Origin: an uncultured Eubacteriales bacterium
GTDB lineage: Bacteria; Bacillota; Clostridia; Christensenellales; Aristaeellaceae
NCBI GenBank assembly: GCA_902782795.1
Contig: CACZOT010000358.1
Location: 1 to 6,017 of the forward strand
Direction of reading: 5' to 3'
Length of the DNA stretch: 6,017 bases
Below are positions 1 through 5,596 of the stretch, piece by piece. The notes under the pieces are model-generated. The model made no database searches. It was not told the origin of the DNA and saw only the letters and a list, made by a program, of their open reading frames with translations. The translations under genes and the position numbers were made by a program. The stretch's first letter is position 1, and every line of letters starts with the position of its first letter.

Positions 1-354
1 CTCCACCTCAACGCAAACAACATCGGCAATTACGAGGGCGAGAACCTCTACGTGACGCGGCAGGGCTACCTCTCCCCCATCTGGAGCCGCGAATGCACCC
101 TGCGCCTGATGCGCGAAGCCGCGGAGGAAGGCTGGCCGTTCGCCGTGCACGACTGCTCCAACATGACCAAATTCGCGCGAGATTTGCACCTGCGCGCCCA
201 GGAGGGCGGCTGGTTCGGCGCGAGCGCCTACGCCTCGGAGTTCGAGCGCCTGCCCTACGCGGCCTTCCTGCCCGTCCTCGAGGACGAATCCTTCGCCTTC
301 ATCGAGGAGGAACCTCTCCCCGAGGGGTACCGTCCCGGCGACCTGGCGCTGTGA
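1..354 (+). CDS. C-terminal part of a protein, possibly a radical SAM protein (5' end outside window)
   Basis: The frame is open from the first base and ends at TGA 352-354, giving 117 residues; the true start lies upstream, so the GTG at 52 is not taken as a start. The visible part begins LHLNANNIGNYEGENLYVTR and continues through a stretch with conserved-looking W, H, D, C and N residues (FAVHDCSNMTKFARD, then GGWFGASAYASEFE). It looks soluble, with no membrane segments. The pattern resembles the C-terminal end of clostridial radical SAM proteins as I recall them, but the CxxxCxxC cluster motif that would prove this is outside the window. The coding call is firm from codon bias and termination just before a hairpin; the family is tentative. 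It converges on metK. Confidence 0.6.
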   Translation, partial: LHLNANNIGNYEGENLYVTRQGYLSPIWSRECTLRLMREAAEEGWPFAVHDCSNMTKFARDLHLRAQEGGWFGASAYASEFERLPYAAFLPVLEDESFAFIEEEPLPEGYRPGDLAL

Positions 355-393
355 CGGCCCGGAAAACGCCTCCAGCGTTCCCCCAATTCGAGT

Positions 394-450
394 AAAAAAG
401 CAGGGCTTCGGGATCCTTTCTCCAGGATCGCGAAGCCCTGCCGTTTTTTT
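394..450. terminator. Bidirectional intrinsic terminator between convergent genes
   Basis: An 11-bp stem (400-410 with 431-441) continues after one G/G mismatch into a 6-bp inner stem (412-417 with 424-429), closing on a 6-base loop. It is flanked by six A (394-399) and seven T (444-450). Both strands therefore read as a GC-rich hairpin followed by a U tract. It can end the gene stopping at 354 on the + strand and metK stopping at 460 on the - strand. Confidence 0.92.
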
Positions 451-459
451 CGGCCGTTC

Positions 460-1620
460 TTACCGGAGCGCGGAGACCATGTCCAGCTTCTCCCAGGGGA
501 GATCGAGGTCCGCGCGGCCGAAGTGGCCGTAGCTGGCGGTGGCCCTGTAGATGGGCCGGCGCAGGTTCAGCCGCTCGATGATGGCCGCGGGGCGGAAATC
601 GAAGGTCTTGGCCACGAGGTCGGACAGTTCGGCGTCGGAGCGGACGCCGGTGCCGAAGGTGTCCACGAACACGGACACGGGCCGGGCCACGCCGATGGCG
701 TAGGCGAGGCCGATCTCACAGCGGGTGGCGAGCCCGGCCGCCACCAGGTTCTTGGCGGCGTGGCGGGCGGCGTAGGCCGCGGAACGGTCCACTTTGGTCG
801 GGTCCTTGCCGGAGAAGCAGCCGCCGCCGTGGTGGCCGTAGCCGCCGTAGGTGTCGACGATGATCTTGCGGCCGGTCAGGCCGCTGTCGCCCGCGGGCCC
901 GCCGACCACGAAGCGGCCGGTAGGGTTGACGAGCAGGCGGGTAGCTCCGTCCAGGCCCTTGTCGCCCAGGGCCGGGCGGATGACCTGTTCGAGCATATCG
1001 CGCTCGATGGTGGCGTGGTCGGCCTCGGGCGCGTGCTGCGTGGAGAGGACGACGGTATCGATGCGCGCGGGGCGGCCGTCCGCGCCGTATTCGACGGTGA
1101 CCTGGGCCTTGCCGTCCGGGCGCAGGTAGGGCACGAGGCCGGTCTTGCGAGCCTCGGCGAGGCGGCGGTTGAGCGCGTGGGCCCAGGCGATGGCGGCGGG
1201 CATATACTCGCCCGTCTCGTCGCAGGCGTAACCGAACATCATGCCCTGGTCGCCCGCGCCGGTATCCAGCTGGCCAGCGGCGCGGCCCTCGAGGGCGCTG
1301 TCCACGCCCATGGCGATGTCGGGAGACTGCTTGTCCAGGCGGATGATGAGCTCGCACTTGTTGCCGTCGAAGCCCTTGGCCTCGTCGTCATAGCCGATCT
1401 CCAGGATGGTCTTGCGGGCGATGGCCTCGATATCGACCTGGGCCTTGGTGGTGACCTCGCCCATGATCATCATCACGCCCGTGGCGGCGCAGCATTCGCA
1501 GGCCACGCGGGAAAGCGAGTCCTGCTCGAGGAGCGCGTCCAGGATGGCGTCGGAGACCTGGTCGCAGAGCTTGTCCGGATGTCCCTCGGTGACGGATTCG
1601 GAAGTGAAGATCCTGTACAT
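460..1620 (-). CDS. metK: S-adenosylmethionine synthetase (methionine adenosyltransferase)
   Basis: MetK condenses methionine and ATP into S-adenosylmethionine, releasing phosphate and pyrophosphate; it is a cytosolic, usually tetrameric, Mg/K-dependent enzyme. The 386-residue protein has normal family length. Visible motifs are the N-terminal TESVTEGHPDK-type ATP site (GHPDK 13-17), signature GAGDQG (121-126), DSGLTGRK (245-252) and GGGCFSGKDPTK (265-276). Position 268 is Cys where the well-known signature has Ala. The start is ATG at 1618-1620: it gives the standard MYRIFTSES N-terminus and has a GGAGGG site (1629-1634) 8 bases upstream. An in-frame ATG at 1692 would add 24 residues encoded by the leader terminator and is rejected. 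The gene sits behind a SAM-I riboswitch and appears to be transcribed alone. Confidence 0.98.
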   Translation of the reverse strand: MYRIFTSESVTEGHPDKLCDQVSDAILDALLEQDSLSRVACECCAATGVMMIMGEVTTKAQVDIEAIARKTILEIGYDDEAKGFDGNKCELIIRLDKQSPDIAMGVDSALEGRAAGQLDTGAGDQGMMFGYACDETGEYMPAAIAWAHALNRRLAEARKTGLVPYLRPDGKAQVTVEYGADGRPARIDTVVLSTQHAPEADHATIERDMLEQVIRPALGDKGLDGATRLLVNPTGRFVVGGPAGDSGLTGRKIIVDTYGGYGHHGGGCFSGKDPTKVDRSAAYAARHAAKNLVAAGLATRCEIGLAYAIGVARPVSVFVDTFGTGVRSDAELSDLVAKTFDFRPAAIIERLNLRRPIYRATASYGHFGRADLDLPWEKLDMVSALR

Positions 1621-1641
1621 GTGGCATACCCTCCGTGCGGC

Positions 1642-1671
1642 AAAAGAAAAAGCCTCGCTTCGGCGAGACTT
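1642..1671 (-). terminator. Intrinsic terminator of the metK leader (riboswitch expression platform)
   Basis: On the - strand a 9-bp stem (1663-1671 with 1650-1658, one G-U pair) closes on a CGAA tetraloop and runs into a U-rich tract (1642-1651). It lies between the SAM aptamer and the metK ribosome binding site. Its 5' arm is also used by the antiterminator, so termination should occur when SAM is bound. Confidence 0.9.
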
Positions 1672-1697
1672 GCGTATCATGCGTATACCCAAGCCTC
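1665..1697 (-). promoter_or_regulatory. Antiterminator of the metK SAM riboswitch
   Basis: Read on the - strand, GAGGCUUG (1690-1697, containing the 3' arm of aptamer helix P1) can pair with CAAGUCUC (1665-1672, the 5' arm of the terminator). After one G/G mismatch, GUAU pairs with AUAC around a 7-base loop. This helix competes with both P1 and the terminator, giving the expected S-box logic: low SAM, antiterminator, metK on. Confidence 0.8.
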
Positions 1698-1798
1698 ATC
1701 TTCCGGAGCAATACTGCCCCGCGGGAATTGGCACCTGCGCGCAAACGCCAGGTTGCCGGGTTTCATCGGGCCCGTCCCTCGACCTCTCTTGATAAGGC
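1693..1798 (-). ncRNA. SAM-I (S-box) riboswitch aptamer upstream of metK
   Basis: The aptamer binds S-adenosylmethionine and here controls the gene that makes it. On the - strand the S-box core elements appear in order: AUCAAGAGAGGU, GAGGGA, GGCCCGAUGAAACC, CGGCAACC, GUGCCAAUUCC (1724-1734) and CGGAAGAU. Helix P1 is 8 bp, GCCUUAUC (1791-1798) with GAUGAGGC (1693-1700), including one U-G pair. The order, spacing and downstream terminator/antiterminator match the SAM-I class and not other SAM-binding classes. Confidence 0.96.
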
Positions 1799-1864
1799 GA
1801 TTTCTTATGCGGTTTTGATGGGTGCGGCGGCGCCCGCGAAGGGCCCTTCCCGCGTCCGCATACA

Positions 1865-1892
1865 ATTATACATGGAAGACCCTTCCCGTCAA
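1865..1892 (-). promoter_or_regulatory. Promoter of the metK leader
   Basis: On the - strand, -35 TTGACG (1887-1892) and a consensus -10 TATAAT (1865-1870) are separated by 16 bases. Transcription should start near 1858, giving a leader of about 240 bases that carries the SAM riboswitch. The spacer contains a short inverted repeat, GGAAG-GGT-CTTCC (1874-1886). Confidence 0.85.
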
Positions 1893-1944
1893 GTTAAGAT
1901 TGCATCGAAAATATGGCTTTTCGCCCCGTTTCCTTGCCCGGTGA

Positions 1945-1974
1945 TTGCTTTTTTCGCCGGGGTGAGCGTATAAT
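1945..1974 (+). promoter_or_regulatory. Probable promoter of the three-gene operon, divergent from metK
   Basis: A perfect -10 TATAAT lies at 1969-1974. The best -35 is weak, TTGCTT at 1945-1950 with an 18-base spacer. Transcription would start near 1981, leaving a leader of about 25 bases before the ATG at 2006. The weak -35 leaves room for an activator, but none is visible. Confidence 0.6.
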
Positions 1975-2005
1975 ACACAAAAACTGACCGGGAGGAACAC
2001 CGCCC

Positions 2006-2548
2006 ATGCACCGCACGCTCTTTGCCCTTCTGCTTTCCCTGGCCCTGCTCCTGGCCCCCTGCGCCCTGGCCGAGCCGGACTTCACCATCCCCTCCGGGCC
2101 GCAGGACACGCCCGAGGAGGCCGTCACCTCGGCGCTGGAGGTCTACAGCTGGTTCGCCATGCGCCCCCTGGATACGGACCCGTACCTGCCCGACAGCGAC
2201 GGCTCCCGCTTCCGCGTCTATGACGACCGCCTCAACACGCGCGAGGGCCTCATGTCCGCCGTGCGGGAGGTCTTCAGCGAGGAGATCTGCCAGGAACTGA
2301 TGGAGAGCGGCGTCTACTACGAGGAGGACGGCTATCTCTACGCCGGCGACGAAGGCCGCGACCCGGACCCCACCATCGCCTACGTGGAATACGTCGCCAC
2401 GCCCGAGGGCGAGGACAAGATCTGGTACACCGCCGCGGTTTTCTACAGCGAGGAGGAGGGCGTCATCACCTCCATCGACGAATACACCTCCCTGCGCGAG
2501 AAGATCGACGGCAGGTGGGTCTTCACCGATTTCTGGTTCTTCTGGTGA
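2006..2548 (+). CDS. Small secreted protein, possibly IseA-like
   Basis: The 180-residue protein starts with a clear signal peptide: MHR, a hydrophobic Leu/Ala core (about 4-17) and an ALA motif at 20-22 with likely signal peptidase I cleavage before Glu23. LAPC at 16-19 is a poor lipobox because Pro precedes Cys. The mature part is acidic and rich in aromatic residues, with one compact domain (RFRVYDDRLNTREGLM, then SEEICQEL, then a Tyr-rich section ending WVFTDFWFFW). The length and the pattern of an N-terminal helix region followed by beta strands recall the secreted DL-endopeptidase inhibitor IseA, but this rests on memory and is weak. The start is ATG 2006 with GGGAGG (1990-1995) 10 bases upstream. 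It is the first gene of an operon with the two genes after it; exported, function unproven. Confidence 0.85.
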   Translation: MHRTLFALLLSLALLLAPCALAEPDFTIPSGPQDTPEEAVTSALEVYSWFAMRPLDTDPYLPDSDGSRFRVYDDRLNTREGLMSAVREVFSEEICQELMESGVYYEEDGYLYAGDEGRDPDPTIAYVEYVATPEGEDKIWYTAAVFYSEEEGVITSIDEYTSLREKIDGRWVFTDFWFFW

Positions 2549-2572
2549 CGCAGCCCGGAAAGGAGGCCGCCC

Positions 2573-3178
2573 ATGGCCCTGCCCATCGTCCATCTCCTGA
2601 CCGCGCGCCGCTGGGCGGAGAACCAGCCCGCCCTGGCCGAATGCCCGGAATACTATCTCGGCGCGGTCGCCCCGGACGGCATCGCCGTACGCGATGGGAA
2701 CGATAAATCCCACAAAGACGAGATCCACCTGGGCAACTGGAACGACCTGCGCCCGGAGCGCGTGCTCGCCTATCTGCGGGAGCGTTCCGCGCCCTTCGAC
2801 CTGGGCTGGGCCGTGCACGTGCTGACCGACGCGGTCTGGTCGCCCGGCAAGAACCTGCCCCGTCTCCTGGACGGGAACGGCCGCCTGCGCACGGATATCT
2901 ACTACAACGATTGCGGCCTGGCGGAGTTCGCACTCCTCGCCCACCGACCGGAGGCAAGGCACGCCCTGCGCCTGCAGGGGTACGCCCGCGCGCCGCAGGA
3001 CCACCCCCTGCTCAGCGGCGCGGAGATCGCCGCCTGGCGCGATTATCTCACGGAGTATTACGTCCGTCCCATGCCCTGGAAACCGCCGGCGCGCTTCCTC
3101 GACGAGGGATTCGTCCTCGGCTTCGTCGAGCGCGCGCAATCTACCCTTAACGACATATTGGGGAGGTACAGATCATGA
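2573..3178 (+). CDS. Zinc-dependent phospholipase C-like protein
   Basis: This 201-residue cytosolic protein has no signal peptide. It matches the bacterial zinc-dependent phospholipase C/S1-P1 nuclease-like family in pattern: an N-terminal PIVHLLTA with His7, YLGAVAPDGI (28-37, Asp35), SHKDEIHLG (46-54, His47 and His52) and GWAVHVLTDAVW (78-89, His82 and Asp86). These His/Asp residues are the likely metal ligands; the rest is helical. Family members are poorly characterised and the substrate is not known, so phospholipase activity is only an inference from fold. The start is ATG 2573 with a strong AAAGGAGG (2559-2566) 6 bases upstream. It begins 24 bases after the secreted-protein gene, and its TGA overlaps the nitroreductase ATG in ATGA, suggesting translational coupling. 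Confidence 0.83.
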   Translation: MALPIVHLLTARRWAENQPALAECPEYYLGAVAPDGIAVRDGNDKSHKDEIHLGNWNDLRPERVLAYLRERSAPFDLGWAVHVLTDAVWSPGKNLPRLLDGNGRLRTDIYYNDCGLAEFALLAHRPEARHALRLQGYARAPQDHPLLSGAEIAAWRDYLTEYYVRPMPWKPPARFLDEGFVLGFVERAQSTLNDILGRYRS

Positions 3179-3741
3179 ACAATCCCGTCCTTGAGGCCAT
3201 CGCCGGCCGCCGCAGCATCCGCGCCTACAAGAGCGAGCAGATCAGCGAGGAGCAGCTCCAGGCCCTCATCGCCGCCGCGCAGCAGGCCCCCAGCGCCCGC
3301 AACCTCCAGCCCTTCCATTTCACCGTCGTGCAGGACCAGGCACTGCTCTCCCGCATCAACGAGAGCATGCGCGCCGAGGTGCTGAAAACCGCCTTGGGCA
3401 AGATGAAGGAGACCTTCTCCGCCTCGCAGTACAGCGTGTTCTACCACGCGCCGACGGTCATCTTCATTTCCACGGACATGAGCGCCGAGAAGCGCTACGC
3501 CCGGCACGACTGCGGCTGCGCCGCCGAGAACATCGCCCTGGCCGCCCACAGCATGGGTCTGGGCACGGTCATCCTCGGCATGCCCTGGGAGGCCTTCAAG
3601 GGCCCGGACGGCGACGAATACCGCCGCCTGCTCCGCTTCCCGGAGGGGTACGATTACATGGTCTCCGTCGCCGTGGGCGTCCCCGCCGCCACCAAGGAGG
3701 CACACCCCGTCGCCGGGGGCCTGGTGGATATCATCCGCTGA
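3175..3741 (+). CDS. Nitroreductase family FMN oxidoreductase
   Basis: This is a 188-residue flavoprotein of the nitroreductase family, expected to bind FMN as a cytosolic homodimer and reduce nitro or quinone-type compounds with NAD(P)H. The physiological substrate is unknown. Visible motifs are RRSIRAY (12-18) and PSARNLQPF (39-47), both of which contact FMN in the family, a central section with HDCGCAAENIALAA (111-124), then MGLGTVILG (127-135) and the C-terminal VAVGVPA strand. Length is normal for the short single-domain group. The start is ATG 3175 with GGGGAGG (3160-3166) 8 bases upstream, inside the end of the preceding gene. No terminator is seen after its stop; the rnpB promoter begins 3 bases later, so read-through into rnpB is possible. 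Confidence 0.93.
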   Translation: MNNPVLEAIAGRRSIRAYKSEQISEEQLQALIAAAQQAPSARNLQPFHFTVVQDQALLSRINESMRAEVLKTALGKMKETFSASQYSVFYHAPTVIFISTDMSAEKRYARHDCGCAAENIALAAHSMGLGTVILGMPWEAFKGPDGDEYRRLLRFPEGYDYMVSVAVGVPAATKEAHPVAGGLVDIIR

Positions 3742-3744
3742 GGT

Positions 3745-3773
3745 TTGACTTTTTCCCCGCCTTGTGGTATAGT
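3745..3773 (+). promoter_or_regulatory. Promoter of rnpB (extended -10)
   Basis: -35 TTGACT (3745-3750) and -10 TATAGT (3768-3773) have the ideal 17-base spacing, and TG at 3765-3766 gives an extended -10. Transcription should start near 3780, just before helix P1 of the RNase P RNA. A strong promoter of this kind suits an abundant stable RNA. Confidence 0.9.
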
Positions 3774-3779
3774 AGCAAA

Positions 3780-4135
3780 GGTTTGTGAGGCTGCCGGGCG
3801 GCCGCAGGCGCCTTTGGCGCGTGAGGAAAGTCCGAGCACCGCAGGGCAGGGTGCTGGTTAACTGCCAGTGGAGGCGACTCCAAGGAAAGTGCAACAGAGA
3901 GATACCGCGTTCTCCCTCCGGGGAGGGCGTAAGGGTGGAAAGGTGCGGTAAGAGCGCACCAGCGGCCTGGCGACTCGTCCGCTATGTAAACCCCACCTGG
4001 TGCAAGATTGATAGGAGAGTATATGCGGCGGCCCGTCGCGCTCTCGGGAAATCGCTTGAGCCTGCTGGCAACCGCAGGCCTAGACAGATGGTCGTCCAAG
4101 ACAGAACTCGGCTTACAGACAGCTCTCACATTCCC
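3780..4135 (+). ncRNA. rnpB: RNase P RNA, class A
   Basis: This is the catalytic RNA that removes 5' leaders from precursor tRNAs. The conserved blocks appear in order: GAGGAAAGTCCGAGC (3823-3837), AGGGCAGGGTGCTGG, GGAAAGTGCAACAGA (from 3884), AAGGGTGGAAAGGTGCGG and TAAGAGCGCACC (3931-3960), GTAAACCCCACCTGG, and the 3' core ACAGAACTCGGCTTAC (4101-4116), which pairs back with the first block. Helix P1 is visible: TGTGAG (3784-3789) with CTCACA (4125-4130), then GCTG with CAGC (4120-4123) around one bulged T. The AAGGUGCGGUAAGAGCGCACC hairpin and overall order fit class A and not the Bacillus-type class B. Exact ends are estimated from P1 and the promoter. No rnpA is nearby. Confidence 0.96.
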
Positions 4136-4137
4136 CC

Positions 4138-4167
4138 AAAGCGCCTTTTCCGGCGCTTTTCTTTTTT
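4138..4167 (+). terminator. Intrinsic terminator of rnpB
   Basis: An 8-bp stem (4138-4145 with 4152-4159) closes on a 6-base loop and runs into TTTTCTTTTTT (4157-4167). It lies 8 bases after helix P1 of the RNase P RNA and separates rnpB from pgsA. Confidence 0.9.
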
Positions 4168-4190
4168 CCCGTGCAATCTGCGGAAAAATG

Positions 4191-4199
4191 TGGTATACT
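4191..4199 (+). promoter_or_regulatory. Probable pgsA promoter (extended -10)
   Basis: TG at 4191-4192, one base, then TATACT (4194-4199) forms an extended -10. The sequence TGTGGTATA is the same as in the rnpB promoter. There is no good -35 at the expected place (GTGCAA at 4171-4176). Transcription would start near 4206, about 47 bases before the pgsA ATG. Because rnpB ends in a terminator, pgsA needs its own promoter. Confidence 0.65.
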
Positions 4200-4252
4200 A
4201 TTTGTTTGGAAACATTCCCCCCATTCCCCGAAAGAAAGGGCGAACACCAAAG

Positions 4253-4777
4253 ATGAATCTCCCCAACGCTTTGACCGTCCTGCGGCTGATCCTCGTGCCC
4301 GTGTTCTATATGCTTTACCAGCGTGGGCTGTTCGTCTGGGCGCTCCTGGCTTTCCTCACCGCCAGCTTTACGGATTTCCTGGACGGCTACCTTGCCCGCA
4401 AGTGGAACCAGATCACCTCCTTCGGCAAGCTGGCCGATCCCTTCGCCGACAAGGTGATGGTGCTCACGGCGCTGTACTGCCTGGCGGCGGATGGGCGCAT
4501 CCCCTGGGCCGCGCCCATCGTGATCCTGGTCAAGGAAGCGCTGATGGTCCTGGGCGGGCTGTTCATGCTGAAGCGCAAGGTGGTCGTGCAGGCGAACATC
4601 TGGGGCAAGGCGGCGACGGTCTCCTTCATCGCGTCGCTGGTGCTCTGCTTCCCCTGGCACGGCGTGCAGTTCCTCTACGACGCCGGGCGCGTGCTGATCT
4701 GGCTGTCCGTAGGCCTGAGCGTCTTCGCGATGATCCAGTACGCCTGGGGTATTGTTAAGAATTGGGACGCGCACTAG
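4253..4777 (+). CDS. pgsA: CDP-diacylglycerol-glycerol-3-phosphate 3-phosphatidyltransferase
   Basis: This is an integral membrane enzyme that transfers the phosphatidyl group from CDP-diacylglycerol to glycerol 3-phosphate, giving phosphatidylglycerol phosphate, the precursor of phosphatidylglycerol and cardiolipin. The 174-residue protein has the complete CDP-alcohol phosphotransferase signature: Asp41, Asp44-Gly45, Ala48-Arg49, Gly58, Asp62 and Asp66 in the D-x2-DG-x2-AR-x8-G-x3-D-x3-D spacing. Several hydrophobic membrane segments are visible (about 10-39, 67-80, 84-104, 119-133, 145-168). The N-terminus MNLPNALTVLR is typical of PgsA and fixes the start at ATG 4253, although the ribosome site is weak (AAAGGG 4235-4240, 12 bases away). 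The frame stays open far upstream through rnpB, but that part is not coding. A sister enzyme of the same superfamily using another alcohol is less likely. Confidence 0.94.
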   Translation: MNLPNALTVLRLILVPVFYMLYQRGLFVWALLAFLTASFTDFLDGYLARKWNQITSFGKLADPFADKVMVLTALYCLAADGRIPWAAPIVILVKEALMVLGGLFMLKRKVVVQANIWGKAATVSFIASLVLCFPWHGVQFLYDAGRVLIWLSVGLSVFAMIQYAWGIVKNWDAH

Positions 4778-4803
4778 ACTGAAACGCCCTGGCGGGCTAT
4801 AAT
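4775..4803 (+). promoter_or_regulatory. Promoter of the T-box leader
   Basis: A perfect -10 TATAAT (4798-4803) is 17 bases from a -35 TAGACT (4775-4780) whose first three bases are the pgsA stop codon. Transcription should start near 4810, just at the base of T-box Stem I. Promoter and upstream gene are thus directly abutted. Confidence 0.85.
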
Positions 4804-4995
4804 ACTTTTGTCTTGTCCATGAGGAAGAGGAGTACGCGCGAACTTCCCCAAGAGAGGGCGGTCCACCGGCTGCAAGGCCGCCCGGGAACCAGGCGCGCGG
4901 AAGGTCGCTTCTGAGACAGCCCCGGCGAACGGAGTAGCCGGGCCGGTCGCGCCCGTCACAGCGCCCACGAGGCGGCCCTTTCCCGGCCGCGAAAC

Positions 4996-5026
4996 AAGGT
5001 GGTACCACGGCTTCCAGCCCGTCCTT
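4996..5026 (+). promoter_or_regulatory. T-box antiterminator
   Basis: AAGG (4996-4999) pairs with CCUU (5023-5026), and ACGG (5007-5010) pairs with CCGU (5019-5022), leaving the 7-base bulge UGGUACC (5000-5006) that receives the tRNA acceptor end. The 3' arm (5019-5026) is also part of the terminator stem, so the two structures exclude each other. Confidence 0.88.
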
Positions 5027-5049
5027 GCCAAAGGACGGGCTTTCTTTTT
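5016..5049 (+). terminator. Conditional intrinsic terminator of the T-box
   Basis: A perfect 11-bp stem, AGCCCGTCCTT (5016-5026) with AAGGACGGGCT (5031-5041), closes on GCCA and runs into TTTCTTTTT (5041-5049). It should stop transcription before the first Nudix gene when tRNA-Val is charged. Confidence 0.93.
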
Positions 5050-5086
5050 GGCGAAGGCGATTTTCCGCGAAAGGGGCGATGGGCTT

Positions 5087-5575
5087 ATGATCGATCCCGG
5101 CGTGCGCAGCACGGCCAAGGGCATCCTCCTCCACGAGGGCAAGGTGCTCCTCAACCGCTGCCGCGATCCCTTCAACGGCGATTATTTCTGCCTGCCCGGC
5201 GGCGGCCAGGAGAAATACGAGACCCTGGCCGAAGCCATGCGCCGCGAGATGCGCGAGGAAACGGGCTATGCCGTCGCGGTCGGGCGCTTCGCCGCGCTCT
5301 TTGAGGAGATCTGCGACGACCCCGCCTACCGCGCCGAGGCCCCGCAGTACTGCCACAAGATGTACCATATCTTCGTCTGCTCGCTCGCGGACGGAGAGCG
5401 AGCCTCCCCCACCGAGCAGGATTCCACGCAGGTCGGCAGCGTCTGGATCCCCGTGGAGGACCTGCCCGGCCTGAAGATCCTCCCCGGGGAGGTGGCGAAG
5501 GTCCTGCCGGAGATCATCGCCGGAAAGGGGCCCTTCTTCCTCGGCTCTAAGCACCATTTTCTCGCCCACGGGTAA
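5087..5575 (+). CDS. Nudix hydrolase, first of a tandem pair, under T-box control
   Basis: Nudix enzymes hydrolyse nucleoside diphosphates linked to another moiety, such as ADP-ribose, NADH, oxidised or damaged NTPs; the substrate of this 162-residue cytosolic protein cannot be told. The Nudix box is complete: Gly39, Glu45, Arg53-Glu54, Glu57-Glu58 and Gly60 in the G-x5-E-x7-REUxEExGU spacing, with Tyr61 at the last, normally aliphatic, position. Other marks are RSTAKG (7-12), LLNRCRD (21-27), YFCLPGGGQ (33-41) and KMYHIF (91-96), nearly all shared with the downstream copy. The start is ATG 5087: it aligns with the start of the paralogue and has AAAGGGG (5070-5076) 10 bases upstream. A TTG in the same frame at 5048 lies in the terminator U tract and is rejected. 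It is the first gene after the T-box terminator. Confidence 0.93.
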   Translation: MIDPGVRSTAKGILLHEGKVLLNRCRDPFNGDYFCLPGGGQEKYETLAEAMRREMREETGYAVAVGRFAALFEEICDDPAYRAEAPQYCHKMYHIFVCSLADGERASPTEQDSTQVGSVWIPVEDLPGLKILPGEVAKVLPEIIAGKGPFFLGSKHHFLAHG

Positions 5576-5596
5576 AAGAAGGAAGGATGGATCGGC

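Larger units (their letters stand above)
4812..5049 (+). ncRNA. T-box leader, valine specifier (GUC), upstream of Nudix genes
   Basis: A T-box RNA senses the charging state of one tRNA and permits transcription when that tRNA is uncharged. Stem I closes with UGUC (4814-4817) and GACA (4915-4918), then AGAGG (4826-4830) with CUUCU (4908-4912). The specifier loop has AGUAC on one side and GGAAG-GUC-G on the other; by alignment with the B. subtilis glyQS leader the specifier is GUC (4904-4906), valine. The AGAGAG motif (4851-4856) and apical GCUGCAA (4869-4875) are present. A hairpin CCCGGC/GCCGGG (4921-4942) with GAA and AGUA in the loop resembles Stem II, and GCGGCC/GGCCGC (4972-4990) fits Stem III. 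The T-box is AACAAGGUGGUACCACGG (4993-5010). The bulge UGGU (5000-5003) would pair with ACCA, fitting a tRNA with discriminator A such as tRNA-Val, and not the usual U of bacterial tRNA-Gly. Confidence 0.93.

Noticed and set aside
1621..1692. 24-residue N-terminal extension of MetK from an ATG at 1692
   Set aside because: It would be encoded by the leader terminator region; the ATG at 1620 has a good Shine-Dalgarno and the standard MetK N-terminus.
523..1818. Long open frame of 431 codons on the + strand opposite metK
   Set aside because: It is antisense to a certain metK and its riboswitch. The product is Gly/Ala/Val/His-rich, as expected from the complement of a GC-rich gene, and has no ribosome site.
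1889..3139. Open frame of 416 codons on the - strand opposite the secreted-protein and PLC-like genes
   Set aside because: The + strand genes have a signal peptide, family motifs and strong ribosome sites; this is their antisense shadow.
3785..4252. Upstream extension of the pgsA frame to 3785
   Set aside because: This stretch is RNase P RNA plus its terminator and the pgsA promoter; PgsA starts normally at 4253.
4008..4256. 82-codon frame on the + strand between rnpB and pgsA
   Set aside because: It runs through the 3' half of rnpB and its terminator, so it is not a credible gene.
4812..5049. Possibility of a second tRNA-like or riboswitch element in this leader
   Set aside because: All helices seen fit the T-box layout; no second aptamer core or tRNA cloverleaf was found.
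5048..5086. TTG start at 5048 for the first Nudix gene
   Set aside because: It lies in the U tract of the T-box terminator and lacks a ribosome site; the ATG at 5087 aligns with the paralogue start.
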